The notes under the pieces: model-generated | What the model was told of the DNA's origin: nothing | Databases searched by the model: none | Seen by the model: the letters and a program-made list of their open reading frames with translations, nothing else | Made by a program: the position numbers and the translations under genes | DNA from: Mycolicibacillus parakoreensis | GTDB taxonomy: Bacteria > Actinomycetota > Actinomycetes > Mycobacteriales > Mycobacteriaceae | DNA length: 64,000 nucleotides | NCBI RefSeq assembly: GCF_022370835.2 | Contig: NZ_CP092365.1 | Location: forward strand, 3,596,001 to 3,660,000 | Reading direction: 5' to 3' | Shown: one piece after another, positions 14,285 to 23,148 of the stretch | Position numbering within the stretch: position 1 is the stretch's first letter | Layout of the letters: the number at the start of each line of letters is the position of its first letter

Positions 14285-14938
14285 ATGTCTGTTTCTGCGG
14301 GTCAGAGCGCGGGCCGGGGCGCCGTCCCCACCCGCCAGACCCGTGCGCCGCGCAAACGCGGGGACCGGACGCGGGCCAAGATCATCGACGAGACCGTGCG
14401 CTGCGTGGTCGAAGAAGGCTTCGCCGCGACCACCGCCAAGCATGTCGCCGAACGCGCCGGCGTCACCTGGGGCGTCATCCAATACCACTTCGGGGATCGC
14501 AACGGGTTACTGATGGCCGTCGTCGACGACGGGGTCGCCCGACTGCTCGACAGCCTCAGCGCCATCGACGTCGAGGAACTGCCGCTGCGCCAACGCATCG
14601 AGGTCGTCGTCGACACCGCCTGGCACTGTTACAGCAGCCCCACCTCGATGGCGGCGTTCGAAATCCTGCGCGCCACCCGCGGCAGCCTCGGGGACCGGTC
14701 CCGACGCCACCTGCTGGAGATGAACGACGCGATCGGTGAACTCGGCCGGCTGATCTCGACCGATTCCGCCAACGCCGGAGTCGCCGAGGTGATCTGGGCG
14801 GCGCTGCGCGGAGTGGTCTTCGCCCAGATGCTGGTGGGCACCGCCGTCGACTGGGAGCGAGAACGACGCGCGCTGATCGCCATGGTGGCGCACTATCTGC
14901 AGCGGCCCGCCGATGTGCTGCAATGTCCTGATGGGTGA
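14285..14938 (+). CDS. TetR-family transcriptional regulator
   Basis: A 217-residue TetR regulator: basic N-terminal arm (TRQTRAPRKRGDRTRAK), HTH at about 40-75 (ATTAKHVAERAGVTWGVIQYHFGDR), then a helical ligand-binding domain. ATG 14285 has no ribosome-binding site and lies seven bases after TATAAA, so a leaderless mRNA is likely. It probably autoregulates through the inverted repeat just upstream and controls the divergent Rv0311-like gene and the SnoaL-like gene that overlaps its end. The ligand is unknown. Confidence 0.9.
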   Translation: MSVSAGQSAGRGAVPTRQTRAPRKRGDRTRAKIIDETVRCVVEEGFAATTAKHVAERAGVTWGVIQYHFGDRNGLLMAVVDDGVARLLDSLSAIDVEELPLRQRIEVVVDTAWHCYSSPTSMAAFEILRATRGSLGDRSRRHLLEMNDAIGELGRLISTDSANAGVAEVIWAALRGVVFAQMLVGTAVDWERERRALIAMVAHYLQRPADVLQCPDG

Positions 14939-15398
14939 CAAGGCCGCGATCAAGAACGTCAAATACCGCTACCTGCGGGCGCTCGACACCAAACACTGGG
15001 ACGATTTCGCCGACACCCTGACCGACGACATCGTCGGCGACTACGGCTCGTCGCTCGGGGAGTCGCTGCGGTTCACCAACCGCGCCGATCTGGTCGACTA
15101 CATGCGCTCGACGCTGGGCGCGGCGATCCTCACCGAACACCGGGTGACCCATCCGGAGATCACCGTGACCGGCGACGAGGCCACCGGCATCTGGTATCTG
15201 CAGGACCGCGTGATCGTCCCCGAGGCCGATTTCATGCTGATCGGCGCCGCCTTCTACTACGACCGCTACCGCCGCACCCCCGACGGCTGGAAGATCAGCG
15301 CCACCGGCTACCAACGCACCTACGAGGCGACGATGTCGTTGGGCGCCCTCGGGTTCAACGTCACGGCGGGCGCGGCGCTGGCCGGCGAGCCGCAGTAG
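14931..15398 (+). CDS. SnoaL-like/NTF2-fold protein (Rv0310c-like)
   Basis: A 155-residue protein of the SnoaL_4/bile-acid 7-alpha-dehydratase-like family: alpha+beta cone fold with AIKNVKYRYLRALDTKHWDDF at the start, ADLVDYMRSTLG, HRVTHPEITVTGDEATGIWYLQDR and ending DGWKISATGYQRTYEATMS. Tyr, Asp and His side chains for dehydratase chemistry are present, though the substrate is unknown; steroids or polyketides are typical. The start overlaps the TetR stop by 8 bp, indicating one operon. Confidence 0.82.
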   Translation: MGDKAAIKNVKYRYLRALDTKHWDDFADTLTDDIVGDYGSSLGESLRFTNRADLVDYMRSTLGAAILTEHRVTHPEITVTGDEATGIWYLQDRVIVPEADFMLIGAAFYYDRYRRTPDGWKISATGYQRTYEATMSLGALGFNVTAGAALAGEPQ

Positions 15399-15424
15399 GC
15401 CCCCCTAGGTCGCTTCGCCGCGCA

Positions 15425-17056
15425 CTACGCGAGCGCCGGCGGGCGGACCCCGGCGATCACCGCGCCGAGATTGGCCAACGCGATGTTGTCGTCGTCCCAG
15501 TAGCTGCTGTGCGCATCGACGGTCGGGAACACCCCGGCGAAGCTCGGGCCCGGGTCGGCGGCCAACCGGATCGCGCCGAACCGCGGATCGTCGGGCGGAC
15601 ACGATCCCAACCCCAGTCCTCCAGCACCCCACCGGACGATGTCGTTGCGGGCCTCCAGCGCATAGACCGCGGCCCCGGGGTCGAGGTCCAACTGGGCCGC
15701 CCGGTCGACCAGCATCCCGGGGCTGCCCACCGCGACCACCTTGTCGACGTCGAGGTGATGCCCGGCGCTGGCGGCATCGCCGATCACCACCGACCCGTAG
15801 CTGTGCCCGATCACGGTGTTCAACGACCGCGGGCCCACATGCGAGGCCCGCAGCCCCTGCTCGAAACGGTCCAGGGGCAGCGCACCGGAGTGGGCGCTGT
15901 CCGGCCGGGCCGCCTCCCACAGACTCATCGGCCGGTCGTATCCCATCCACGTGGTCACCGACAGGTCCTGGGGACGCAGCCGCGGGTCGGCGGACAGGGC
16001 CGCGCGGTACATCGCCGTCGACTTGTGGTCGCTGAATTGCCAGCGCCGCAGGTCCTGCCCGGTGCCCGGAATGAACACGGCGGTGCGTTTGGCGTGGTCG
16101 GGATCGCCGATCGTGATCGCCGCGTGGCCCTGCGCGTCGATCATCGCGAGAAGCCGCGGGGCGCCGTCCTGAGCACTCAGCCCCTGCTGCACCGCGGTGT
16201 AGGCGTCGAGCGTGCGGTTGATCTCGGCCCATCGTTGGCTCCACGCCGGCCAGCCCGGCGGTGTTGAATGGTCCTGGCCGAGGATCGGGGGGTGGGCGGC
16301 CCAATCGGGATGCTCGGCGGCCAGCCGGGCACGCTCGGCCGCCGCGGCGGACGTGAGCTCGTTGAGGTGGCGCCGGTTGTAGTGGTTCTTGTCGGCGAAG
16401 TCGACGCCCGGACGGTTGCCGACCGTGGGATCCCGGCGGTAGAACCAGTCTTTCTCCGCCGGCGTGAGCATCACCCACACGTCGTGGAGTTCGTCGGGAT
16501 CGTCGGGAAGTCCGGCGTAGAGCACCCGCTGCACCGCCGGCCGGTTGTCGTGCAAGCCGGGCGGCACCGGCCGGTCGCCGTCGGCCATGTCGATGGCGGC
16601 GGCCAACTGATGGTTGATGGCGTTGGCGGTGTCGAGGATCTTGGCGAGAAACGGCTGCAACTGCCGCTGGGCGGTCGACATGTCGACGGTGTAATCCTCT
16701 GCGCCGGCGGCCGGGATGAGCCGGTCGTTGATCGCATCGATCGCCAGATTCCGATCGCGCGCGTAGATCTCCAGCGCCGAGAGTTCGTGCTGGACATGCT
16801 CGATACCGTCGGCGGCGCGGCTGGCGGCGTGGGCCACCACGACGGCCTCGACACCGTGCGCATCGAGGTCTTGGCGCAGCAGCGCATTGGCATGCTGGGC
16901 GGCCTGCGCCGTGGCCCCGCCCCACGTCGCAAAGACCTGCAGCGCCCCGATCTCCCGCGAGACGGTGGCGGTGATCTGGGCACGGTCGATCGCGGCGTGG
17001 AACACCGCACGAACCGCGTCGGGGTCCCAGCGCCGGATGTCAGCGACGGTCAACAT
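15425..17056 (-). CDS. DUF1023 alpha/beta hydrolase with helical N-terminus (type VII effector-like)
   Basis: A 543-residue protein. The first roughly 160 residues are helical and WXG-like in character (LQVFATWGGATAQAAQHANAL). The C-terminal 300 residues are an alpha/beta hydrolase of the DUF1023 type with the nucleophile elbow GHSYGS and preceding AVFIPGTGQDL. Later His and Asp residues (VDAHSSYW, ARNDIV) suit the triad. It overlaps by 7 bp a small WXG-like gene, so the pair probably forms a secreted hydrolase with its partner. No signal peptide is seen, as for ESX substrates. Substrate and secretion are inferred. Confidence 0.8.
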   Translation of the reverse strand: MLTVADIRRWDPDAVRAVFHAAIDRAQITATVSREIGALQVFATWGGATAQAAQHANALLRQDLDAHGVEAVVVAHAASRAADGIEHVQHELSALEIYARDRNLAIDAINDRLIPAAGAEDYTVDMSTAQRQLQPFLAKILDTANAINHQLAAAIDMADGDRPVPPGLHDNRPAVQRVLYAGLPDDPDELHDVWVMLTPAEKDWFYRRDPTVGNRPGVDFADKNHYNRRHLNELTSAAAAERARLAAEHPDWAAHPPILGQDHSTPPGWPAWSQRWAEINRTLDAYTAVQQGLSAQDGAPRLLAMIDAQGHAAITIGDPDHAKRTAVFIPGTGQDLRRWQFSDHKSTAMYRAALSADPRLRPQDLSVTTWMGYDRPMSLWEAARPDSAHSGALPLDRFEQGLRASHVGPRSLNTVIGHSYGSVVIGDAASAGHHLDVDKVVAVGSPGMLVDRAAQLDLDPGAAVYALEARNDIVRWGAGGLGLGSCPPDDPRFGAIRLAADPGPSFAGVFPTVDAHSSYWDDDNIALANLGAVIAGVRPPALA

Positions 17057-17358
17057 GACCGGAACTCACCGAGTTCGCGCAGCGCTGTCCCGCCGGCCTC
17101 ATCGGTACCTGCCGCGGCCGTCGCCGCGTCGCAGAAGCCTTGCGCGTGTTGACCCAGCCGGGCGAGAAGCCGGGCCGACTCCTGCTGCCAGGAATCCAGT
17201 CGCGCACCGAGGGCTGTCGCCGAGGTACCGACCCATCCGACTCGAGCATCCTCGATCCTGTTGCCCGACAACAGGTGTCCGGTAGCCAACGATTCGCAGT
17301 GGTCGCCGGCCTGCTGCGCAGAGCGATGCAGCTCATCGAGGTTGAGATGCAGTGTCAC
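17050..17358 (-). CDS. WXG100-like small protein
   Basis: A 102-residue helical hairpin protein starting at GTG 17358 (MTLHLNLDELHRSAQQAGDH) with the signature turn GWVGTSATAL near residue 42. It is the size of EsxA/DUF2580 proteins and precedes and overlaps the DUF1023 hydrolase gene, suggesting a co-secreted or chaperoning partner. The C-terminal YxxxD/E motif is not obvious. It may be an Esp-like chaperone instead. Confidence 0.75.
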   Translation of the reverse strand: MTLHLNLDELHRSAQQAGDHCESLATGHLLSGNRIEDARVGWVGTSATALGARLDSWQQESARLLARLGQHAQGFCDAATAAAGTDEAGGTALRELGEFRSC

Positions 17359-17458
17359 CGCTAACCCCCTGCAACCGAAGTTGATGGGTCAGGGATAGCA
17401 GCGCCGCGAGAAGGCGGCCAGTCACCGTGCGGTCAGGCTGTGGAAAGTGCGCCGGTGA

Positions 17459-18127
17459 CTACTCGGCGATGGCGATGACCGCGCCGGGCTTGAGCCATTG
17501 AATGATCTTGACCAGGGTGTCGTCATCGATGGCGACGCAACCCTCGGTGGGGCGGCCGTCGGTGGTGTGGAAGAAGAACGCCGCACCGTCACCGGGTGAG
17601 CGCTGTTTGTTCACCCCCATCACCACCGCGTGCTTGTACTGCGGGATCTCCAGGTTCTCGCTGGCAGAGGTGTCGAACGGACATTGGTCGCGTTCGCAGA
17701 CCTGCATGGTGTTGAAGGTGCTCGGGCTGTTGTCGTCGCCGCTCCACCAGTGGTTCGGGCCCACCTGCACATAGCGCAGTCCGCTGCCCGGGTTCGGGGC
17801 CGTGCCGAACGCGTAATCCAGGGAGTACACCCCCATCGGCGTCGCCGGATAACCGCTCTTGGCCTTGGGGGCCATGCCCTCCGAGCCGACGAAGGTCGGG
17901 ATCCCGGCCGCCAGCGGCTGCCACCCCGCGCTGGTCCGCTGGTAGACGTCCATGTTGGCCTTCGAACCCCCGGTGCTCACCACCGAGACCACCTGGGTGG
18001 CGTTGCCCACCATGTTCGCGAACCAGGGATTGCCGGCCGCCGCGGTGCGCGGGGCCAGCGCAACGGTCACGGCGGTGGCACAGACCGCCGCACACAGCAG
18101 AGTTAGCAGGCGGCGCACGGCATCCAT
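17459..18127 (-). CDS. L,D-transpeptidase-type (YkuD) exported protein (Rv0309-like)
   Basis: A 222-residue protein with signal peptide (RRLLTLLCAAVCATAVTVALAPRTAAA, cleavage near 31-33) and a YkuD domain. The segment HTTDGRPTEGCVAIDDD holds the catalytic Cys with its upstream His, the L,D-transpeptidase signature for 3-3 cross-links in peptidoglycan. ATG 18127 is the only start giving a signal peptide. Synteny by memory matches Rv0309. It could also serve in cell-wall-anchored modification other than transpeptidation. Confidence 0.85.
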   Translation of the reverse strand: MDAVRRLLTLLCAAVCATAVTVALAPRTAAAGNPWFANMVGNATQVVSVVSTGGSKANMDVYQRTSAGWQPLAAGIPTFVGSEGMAPKAKSGYPATPMGVYSLDYAFGTAPNPGSGLRYVQVGPNHWWSGDDNSPSTFNTMQVCERDQCPFDTSASENLEIPQYKHAVVMGVNKQRSPGDGAAFFFHTTDGRPTEGCVAIDDDTLVKIIQWLKPGAVIAIAE

Positions 18128-18259
18128 CGTTATGGCGCCCCGCCTAAGGGTCAAGTCAATGTTCAGCGTCGAATGGGTCACGCCGCGGTCGCTTCCGGGG
18201 CCGACTGCACGCGCAAATCGGTGAATACCGAAACACCGAATCGGCGTTACGATCATCCA

Positions 18260-18826
18260 ATGGCGGATATGCCCCCTGCGGGGCTTCCTCCAACACCGGC
18301 GGCGCCGCCCACCTGGACACCGACACCGCCCGCTCCCCGGCGCACCGCACCCCGTTGGCCCGGCTTCACCGCGCTGGGCATCGCTTTGGTCGCCTTGGTG
18401 GTCGCGGTCGCCGGATGGTTCCGTCCACCGGCCCCGCCCCCGACGGACACCGCCCCGACCTACAGCGACCAGCAGGTCGCCGACGCTAAAGCCAGGGCGT
18501 GTGAGGCGTTTGATTTGGTGGACCAGGGGGTTGTGCTGCAGACGAGCGGCGGTGAACAGGGCGGCGTTAGCTCTGAGCCCGTAATGGCTGAAGCGCAAGC
18601 GGCCAATGCTCGACTGTCCCTGATCGCTGGGAGCGCCTATCTTCGCGATCACGTCAGTTCTGCGACGCCACCCGACCTGGCAGGTGGGATCAATCATCTT
18701 GCGGATGTACTCGCAGACCTCGGGGTCCGCTATCTCGCTGGGGAAAAGGACATCGACCCGGAGTTGGCGACCCTCCTGGCGGACGGCGAAGCGAGTTTCC
18801 AACAGATCGAAGGGCTCTGCAAATGA
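18260..18826 (+). CDS. Proline-rich single-pass membrane protein
   Basis: A 188-residue protein with a Pro/Ala/Thr-rich cytoplasmic start, one transmembrane helix (ALGIALVALVVAVAGWF, about 35-52), and an exported soluble domain. This layout is common in mycobacterial genes beside ESX substrates. ATGA overlap with the next gene makes it part of the EspK-like module. The last 100 residues are lower in GC than the flanks. Function unknown. Confidence 0.75.
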   Translation: MADMPPAGLPPTPAAPPTWTPTPPAPRRTAPRWPGFTALGIALVALVVAVAGWFRPPAPPPTDTAPTYSDQQVADAKARACEAFDLVDQGVVLQTSGGEQGGVSSEPVMAEAQAANARLSLIAGSAYLRDHVSSATPPDLAGGINHLADVLADLGVRYLAGEKDIDPELATLLADGEASFQQIEGLCK

Positions 18827-21008
18827 GCGATCTGCCGCCCGGCGAATACTCCGAACTCCTTGTAGGCGAACATTGGCCGAGTTCCGTCGCCATGACGTCG
18901 GTGCACGATGCCATGGCGAATCGCGGCGCAGCAGCAAACCTGTTCACTGACCTGGGTGAGCAATTACGGCTGATCCAATCAGGCCCGATTGCGAATCAGT
19001 CCGGCATTACCGCAGACGAAATTCGTGACGTCTTCGACCGTGGCGAACGCGACGCGCGCACCATCGCGACGAACAGTCAGGCTAAGCGGACCGCCTACGC
19101 AGCGGCCCACAGTTCCGCCGAATCTCTCCGCAGAACGTTAGAAATGATTGCAGAGGAGGGAAACTCGAAAATTGACCAGATCCAGAAATCGAAGGGGAAT
19201 CTGCCGGAGAAAATTACGAGAATCACCGACATCGTCGTATCCGCGCAGTACCAAGCGAATGTCGAGGCCGCGGACTGTGCCGCCGAGATCCTCGACGCCA
19301 CTCAACGCGTCTTCTCCAAGCAGGGGTTCGAACACTCGGCACGAGATTTCGCGAAGCACCATGGCGTTGACATCGCCTCGATGTTCACCTCACCGGATCC
19401 CGGTGTAGTGCGCGAAAAAGTCACCGCGATGCTCAATCCTCCAGCAAGCCCGCAAGACCCTACGCTGGCTAATTCTACGCAACATTTGCAGGGTGCTACC
19501 GAAAATGCCGCGGCACTGGCTCCATCGCCGACGGACACCAGCCCGGTTGCTGCACCGCGTTTCAAAAGCGCTTGTGAGAACCCGACGTCCCTAGCGTTGA
19601 CCCCTGTCGACACAACTAACGATCATCTATATAAGGCCAGTCAAAACGCACCATCCAACCCACCCGTAACCAGCCCCACTCCAAATCAATCGGCACCAAC
19701 TCCTACACCACCCGCCCCCGTATCCCCCACAAACCCCTCACCCACCGCCAACACGCCCACCCCCGCGGTCGCACCGACATCCGCGCCATCGCCACCCACA
19801 GCACCGGGGGCTGCCCCGCTGAGCAACACGGCATCCACATCACCGGCCGGGTTGGTAGAGAGCTTCGAGCACGGGATGCACCAGGGTGCCGACGTGGCGC
19901 CGATCCCGACCGCGCCACCGCCGTCCCCCGCAGTCGAGACCCCTCCCGCCGTCGGCGTCGCGGACGCACCACCCCCGCCCCCGGCGATGGTGGCCTCCCC
20001 GGGCCCGCAACCCCCCCGGATCTACCGGGGGTGGCGCCGGCGCTTCACCCGCCGTCCGATGCCGCGACGCCGTATCTGGCTGCGCCGCTTCTGCAGACGC
20101 CCCCGCCTGTGGCCACCGCAACATCGATTCCGGCAGGCCCGCTGCCGGGATACGGAACGGATCTGCGCGCACCCGTTGCGGCCGCGTCGCCCGCGCCGAC
20201 CGGACCACCCGCCTCGCCGATGCCGGCGAACCCGTCCAGCGCCCCGGGCACCGGGCAGAGCCTGGGCCAACCCACGGTGGTCCGCCGGTCGTCGGCCCCG
20301 GCCGCCGCGGTCGTCGAGCAGGCGGTGACCGCCACGTCGGGCGGGGCGGCTGCGGGGGCGCTGTCGGCCGAGGCGACCGCGCGACAGCGGCTACGGTGCC
20401 TGCTCGCCGGTGTCGCACGCCAACAACCGCGGCTGCGCTGGGCCGCCGGTGAGCGCGACGACGGCAACACGCTGTTGGTGACCGACCTCGCCAGCGGGTG
20501 GATCCCCCCGCACATCGCCGTGCCGACCGCCGTGCGGCTTTTGGCGCCGGCTCGGCGGCGCGGCGACCTGGGGGATCTGCTGGGCCCGGTCACGGTGTCC
20601 GTACAGCTCCTTCCCGGCGATGCTCTGCCCCGCCTTGGGCGCGACGACCCGCAACCGGCCACACAGGTGGCCCGCAGTGCGGCGCCCGCAGACGAGCTGG
20701 GGTGGGAGCTGATCCAAACAACCCAGTGGCGTGACGGTCTGCCGCTGCTGGCGCACACACTGGTCAAAGCCGCCTGTGCGCGCACCGGCGTGCTGAACTC
20801 CGAGATCGCCCTGCTGCGCGAGCACCTCACCGAGCTCGGCACGCGGGTGCTCGACGGCTATCCCGGCGAGGTCGACGTGACCGCCCTGACCAACTGGCAG
20901 CTGCTGGCCGCCATCGAGTCGTTCATCGACGCCGACCCGCGTGCCGCGACCTATCACCTGGGTTGGTTCACCGCGCTCACCGCACCCGCCCCGACCGGGA
21001 GGGCCTGA
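18823..21008 (+). pseudogene. EspK-like ESX-associated protein, interrupted by a frameshift at a C7 run
   Basis: If read as one gene this encodes about 728 residues: a helical N-terminus (about 1-200), a Pro/Thr/Ser-rich linker and a C-terminal domain (LLVTDLASGWIPPHIAVP and LGWELIQTTQWRDGLPLL), the same order as EspK of ESX-1. The first frame (from ATG 18823) is sound to residue ~399 but then turns Arg-rich at the C-run 20011-20017, stopping at 20328. One extra C returns to the frame that carries the C-terminal domain (about 20018-21008). A sequencing error, a true mutation, or slippage on C7 are all possible. The first ~850 bp are much lower in GC than the rest, suggesting a mosaic gene. 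The final stop overlaps the next ATG. Confidence 0.7.
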
Positions 21009-21922
21009 TGGACCCGGAGCTGGTCGCGGTCATCGAGGAGTATCTGCGGGCCCACGGGATGAGCACGCCGGCACCGGAGGTGATGTCGGACCTGGTAACC
21101 GGTGTCGGCTCCACGATCGACGGCCTGCTGGCGACCTTGGGGCTGGCCGCGAACCTGGGTGATCCCGCCGACAACGCCGAGGCCCAGCTCGACGAGGCCG
21201 ACCGGGAGGCGGGTCTGGTCGACGCCGAGACCAAGTTCCCGGCCAACGAAGCCCAATCGGCCCAACTCCTGCAGCAGCTGCCGCAGGCCGCGGCCGGGAT
21301 CGCCGGTGCGGCCGGCGGGATCTTCACCGGGTTCCTGCAGGGCATGGCACAGCTGCCCCAGCAGGCCGCCCAGGGGGTGTCGCAGGCCCTGCAGGGCGGC
21401 CTGGGCGCACTGCAACAAGGCGTCGATCCGGCGCTGGATCTCGGTGCCGACGTATTCGAGGACGATCCGCTGGAGGAGTTCGACGACTTCGGCGGCGACG
21501 ACGTCGGCTGGGGTGGCGTGGGCCCGGAGGCCGCCGGGGATTCCGGCGTCATCGACGGCACCGCGCCCACCGGCTATCTCGGCCCTCCACCGACCCCGTC
21601 GCCGGGGACCGCGCCGGCCTCGGCCGCGGTCGGTCCCACCGCACCGGCCGGGCCGCCGCCCGCGCCGGCCGGTTCGCGGGGCGCCATGGGCGCGGTACCG
21701 CTGATGCCGCCCGCCCCGATGTACGGCACCGGCGCCGACGGCGACACCAAACCCGCGACGAAACGCATCGTCGGGCCGACGGTGACCAACGGCGCACCGG
21801 TTCAGGGCCGGATCGTCGCCCCGCCCACCCCGGCGGTGACCAAGCGGGTGGAGGGCAAACCGGTGCCGACACGTCGGGTGGTGGCGGTTCACCCACCCGC
21901 CGACGGTGACCCGGACGGCTGA
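21008..21922 (+). CDS. ESX-module hypothetical protein (Pro/Gln/Gly-rich)
   Basis: A 304-residue protein. The N-terminus is helical and acidic; the centre is a Gln/Gly/Ala-rich amphipathic region (AAAGIAGAAGGIFTGFLQGM, LPQQAAQGVSQALQGGLG) that resembles PE/PPE- and Esp-type helices; the C-terminal 130 residues are Pro-rich and basic. The start overlaps the EspK-like stop, and its end overlaps the convergent PAP2 gene by 34 bp. I do not recognise the family. It probably belongs to the same secretion-associated module. Confidence 0.7.
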   Translation: MDPELVAVIEEYLRAHGMSTPAPEVMSDLVTGVGSTIDGLLATLGLAANLGDPADNAEAQLDEADREAGLVDAETKFPANEAQSAQLLQQLPQAAAGIAGAAGGIFTGFLQGMAQLPQQAAQGVSQALQGGLGALQQGVDPALDLGADVFEDDPLEEFDDFGGDDVGWGGVGPEAAGDSGVIDGTAPTGYLGPPPTPSPGTAPASAAVGPTAPAGPPPAPAGSRGAMGAVPLMPPAPMYGTGADGDTKPATKRIVGPTVTNGAPVQGRIVAPPTPAVTKRVEGKPVPTRRVVAVHPPADGDPDG

Positions 21923-22566
21923 ATCGTTCGGCGCTGCGGCGGCGCCGGGAACCGCAGAATCTGCATCCACAGCACCACATAGGCGTAGCCGAGTGCCCAC
22001 CCGGCGACCACGTCGGAGGGGTAATGCACATTGAGCGCGACCCGCCCGAACCCGACGGCCGCCACGATCAGCACGCCCAGCACGATCAGCCACACCTGTG
22101 CGGTGCGGGTGAGCATCGGCAACACCACCACCAGCAACCCGAGCACCCCGACCATCGCCCCGAGCGAATGCCCGGAGGGAAACGAGGTGGAGCTCACCGG
22201 CGACAGCGCGGTCTCCGGCCGCGGGCGATCGGCGAGCCGCTTGGCGACCTCGATGATCACCCCGCTCAGCTCCACGGTGAGCAGCACGAACAGCCCGGCC
22301 CGCAGGTTGCGGCGCACCAGCGCCACCACGATGACCACGAGGCCGACGAGTCGAAACCCGGTCGGGCTGAACACCGCGCAGACGATCTCCCAGAACCGCA
22401 GCCAGCCCGGGTGCGCGATCGCCACGTCGTGCAGAGCGCGCAGGCTCGGCGAATCGGCCCAGTTCCACCATCCGTGGTGGTAGCCCACCCAGAGCGCGCC
22501 GTAGGCCGCGACCGCGAGCAGCGCCGCGATCGTCGCCCCGGCCCGCTGCGTCCCGGTTGTCCCCAC
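21889..22566 (-). CDS. PAP2-family membrane phosphatase (Rv0308-like)
   Basis: A 225-residue integral membrane enzyme with the three PAP2 signatures: KRLADRPRP, FPSGHSLG and GRVALNVHYPSDV, supplying Lys/Arg, Ser-His and Arg-His-Asp. It dephosphorylates lipid phosphates such as undecaprenyl or polyprenyl pyrophosphate on the outer face of the membrane. Six hydrophobic segments are visible. From memory it corresponds to Rv0308. It overlaps the end of the convergent ESX-module gene. Confidence 0.9.
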   Translation of the reverse strand: MGTTGTQRAGATIAALLAVAAYGALWVGYHHGWWNWADSPSLRALHDVAIAHPGWLRFWEIVCAVFSPTGFRLVGLVVIVVALVRRNLRAGLFVLLTVELSGVIIEVAKRLADRPRPETALSPVSSTSFPSGHSLGAMVGVLGLLVVVLPMLTRTAQVWLIVLGVLIVAAVGFGRVALNVHYPSDVVAGWALGYAYVVLWMQILRFPAPPQRRTIQPSGSPSAGG

Positions 22567-22613
22567 GGTCCACGATTATCACGAGCAGTCGCCGAGATGG
22601 GGATACTGGAGCC

Positions 22614-23096
22614 ATGTCTGTCGTGATCCGCAAGCTGCTCGGCATCGGGAAACTCCCCGACGACCTGCGTGAACAGCTCGAGGCGGAGGGCCTGATCCAC
22701 CTGGTGGATTATGTGGCGGTGACCCGTCGGTTCAGCGGCGCGATCCCGGGCATGCGGTCCACCCACAGCGTCGCCAGTTACGTCGGATCGGTGGCGTTCA
22801 GTTCCCACCGGGTGCTGGCCACCCTGTCGGCACTGCCGAAAATGGCCGGACGCACCGTTGACGTGCGCTGGGACCAGCCCCAGGGTGGTGCGGCCACCGT
22901 CGCCATCACCGAGTCCGGGTTGTCCGTCGACGTCGACCTCGATGAGTCCGATCCCCGGTTCCACGGCCGGCTGGAGTTGGATTACAAAACCGAGCTTCCC
23001 GCATCGGTCCTGGATCGGTTGCCCGCCCGAACCCTGAGGTTCGACGTGCCGCCGGAGTACGTGTTCCGCGCGGTCGGTGTCGCCTATCACCCGTGA
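22614..23096 (+). CDS. Conserved mycobacterial hypothetical protein (Rv0307c-like)
   Basis: A 160-residue soluble protein, mostly beta strands (AATVAITESGLSVDVDLDE, LPARTLRFDVPPEYVFRAV), with a helical N-terminus (IRKLLGIGKLPDDLREQL). No domain is recognised. Length and position match Rv0307c. ATG 22614 follows GATACTGGAGCC, a fair ribosome-binding site. It is divergent from the PAP2 gene, with 47 bp between them. Confidence 0.75.
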   Translation: MSVVIRKLLGIGKLPDDLREQLEAEGLIHLVDYVAVTRRFSGAIPGMRSTHSVASYVGSVAFSSHRVLATLSALPKMAGRTVDVRWDQPQGGAATVAITESGLSVDVDLDESDPRFHGRLELDYKTELPASVLDRLPARTLRFDVPPEYVFRAVGVAYHP

Positions 23097-23148
23097 CCGC
23101 GGGACGGCGGCGCGCGGCCGGTGTTCTGCGGCTTCCTACGATGGCATC

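Noticed and set aside
18173..18259. Upstream extension of the 188-residue membrane protein
   Set aside because: The extra 29 residues do not fit the family pattern. ATG 18260 begins the standard Pro-rich N-terminus.
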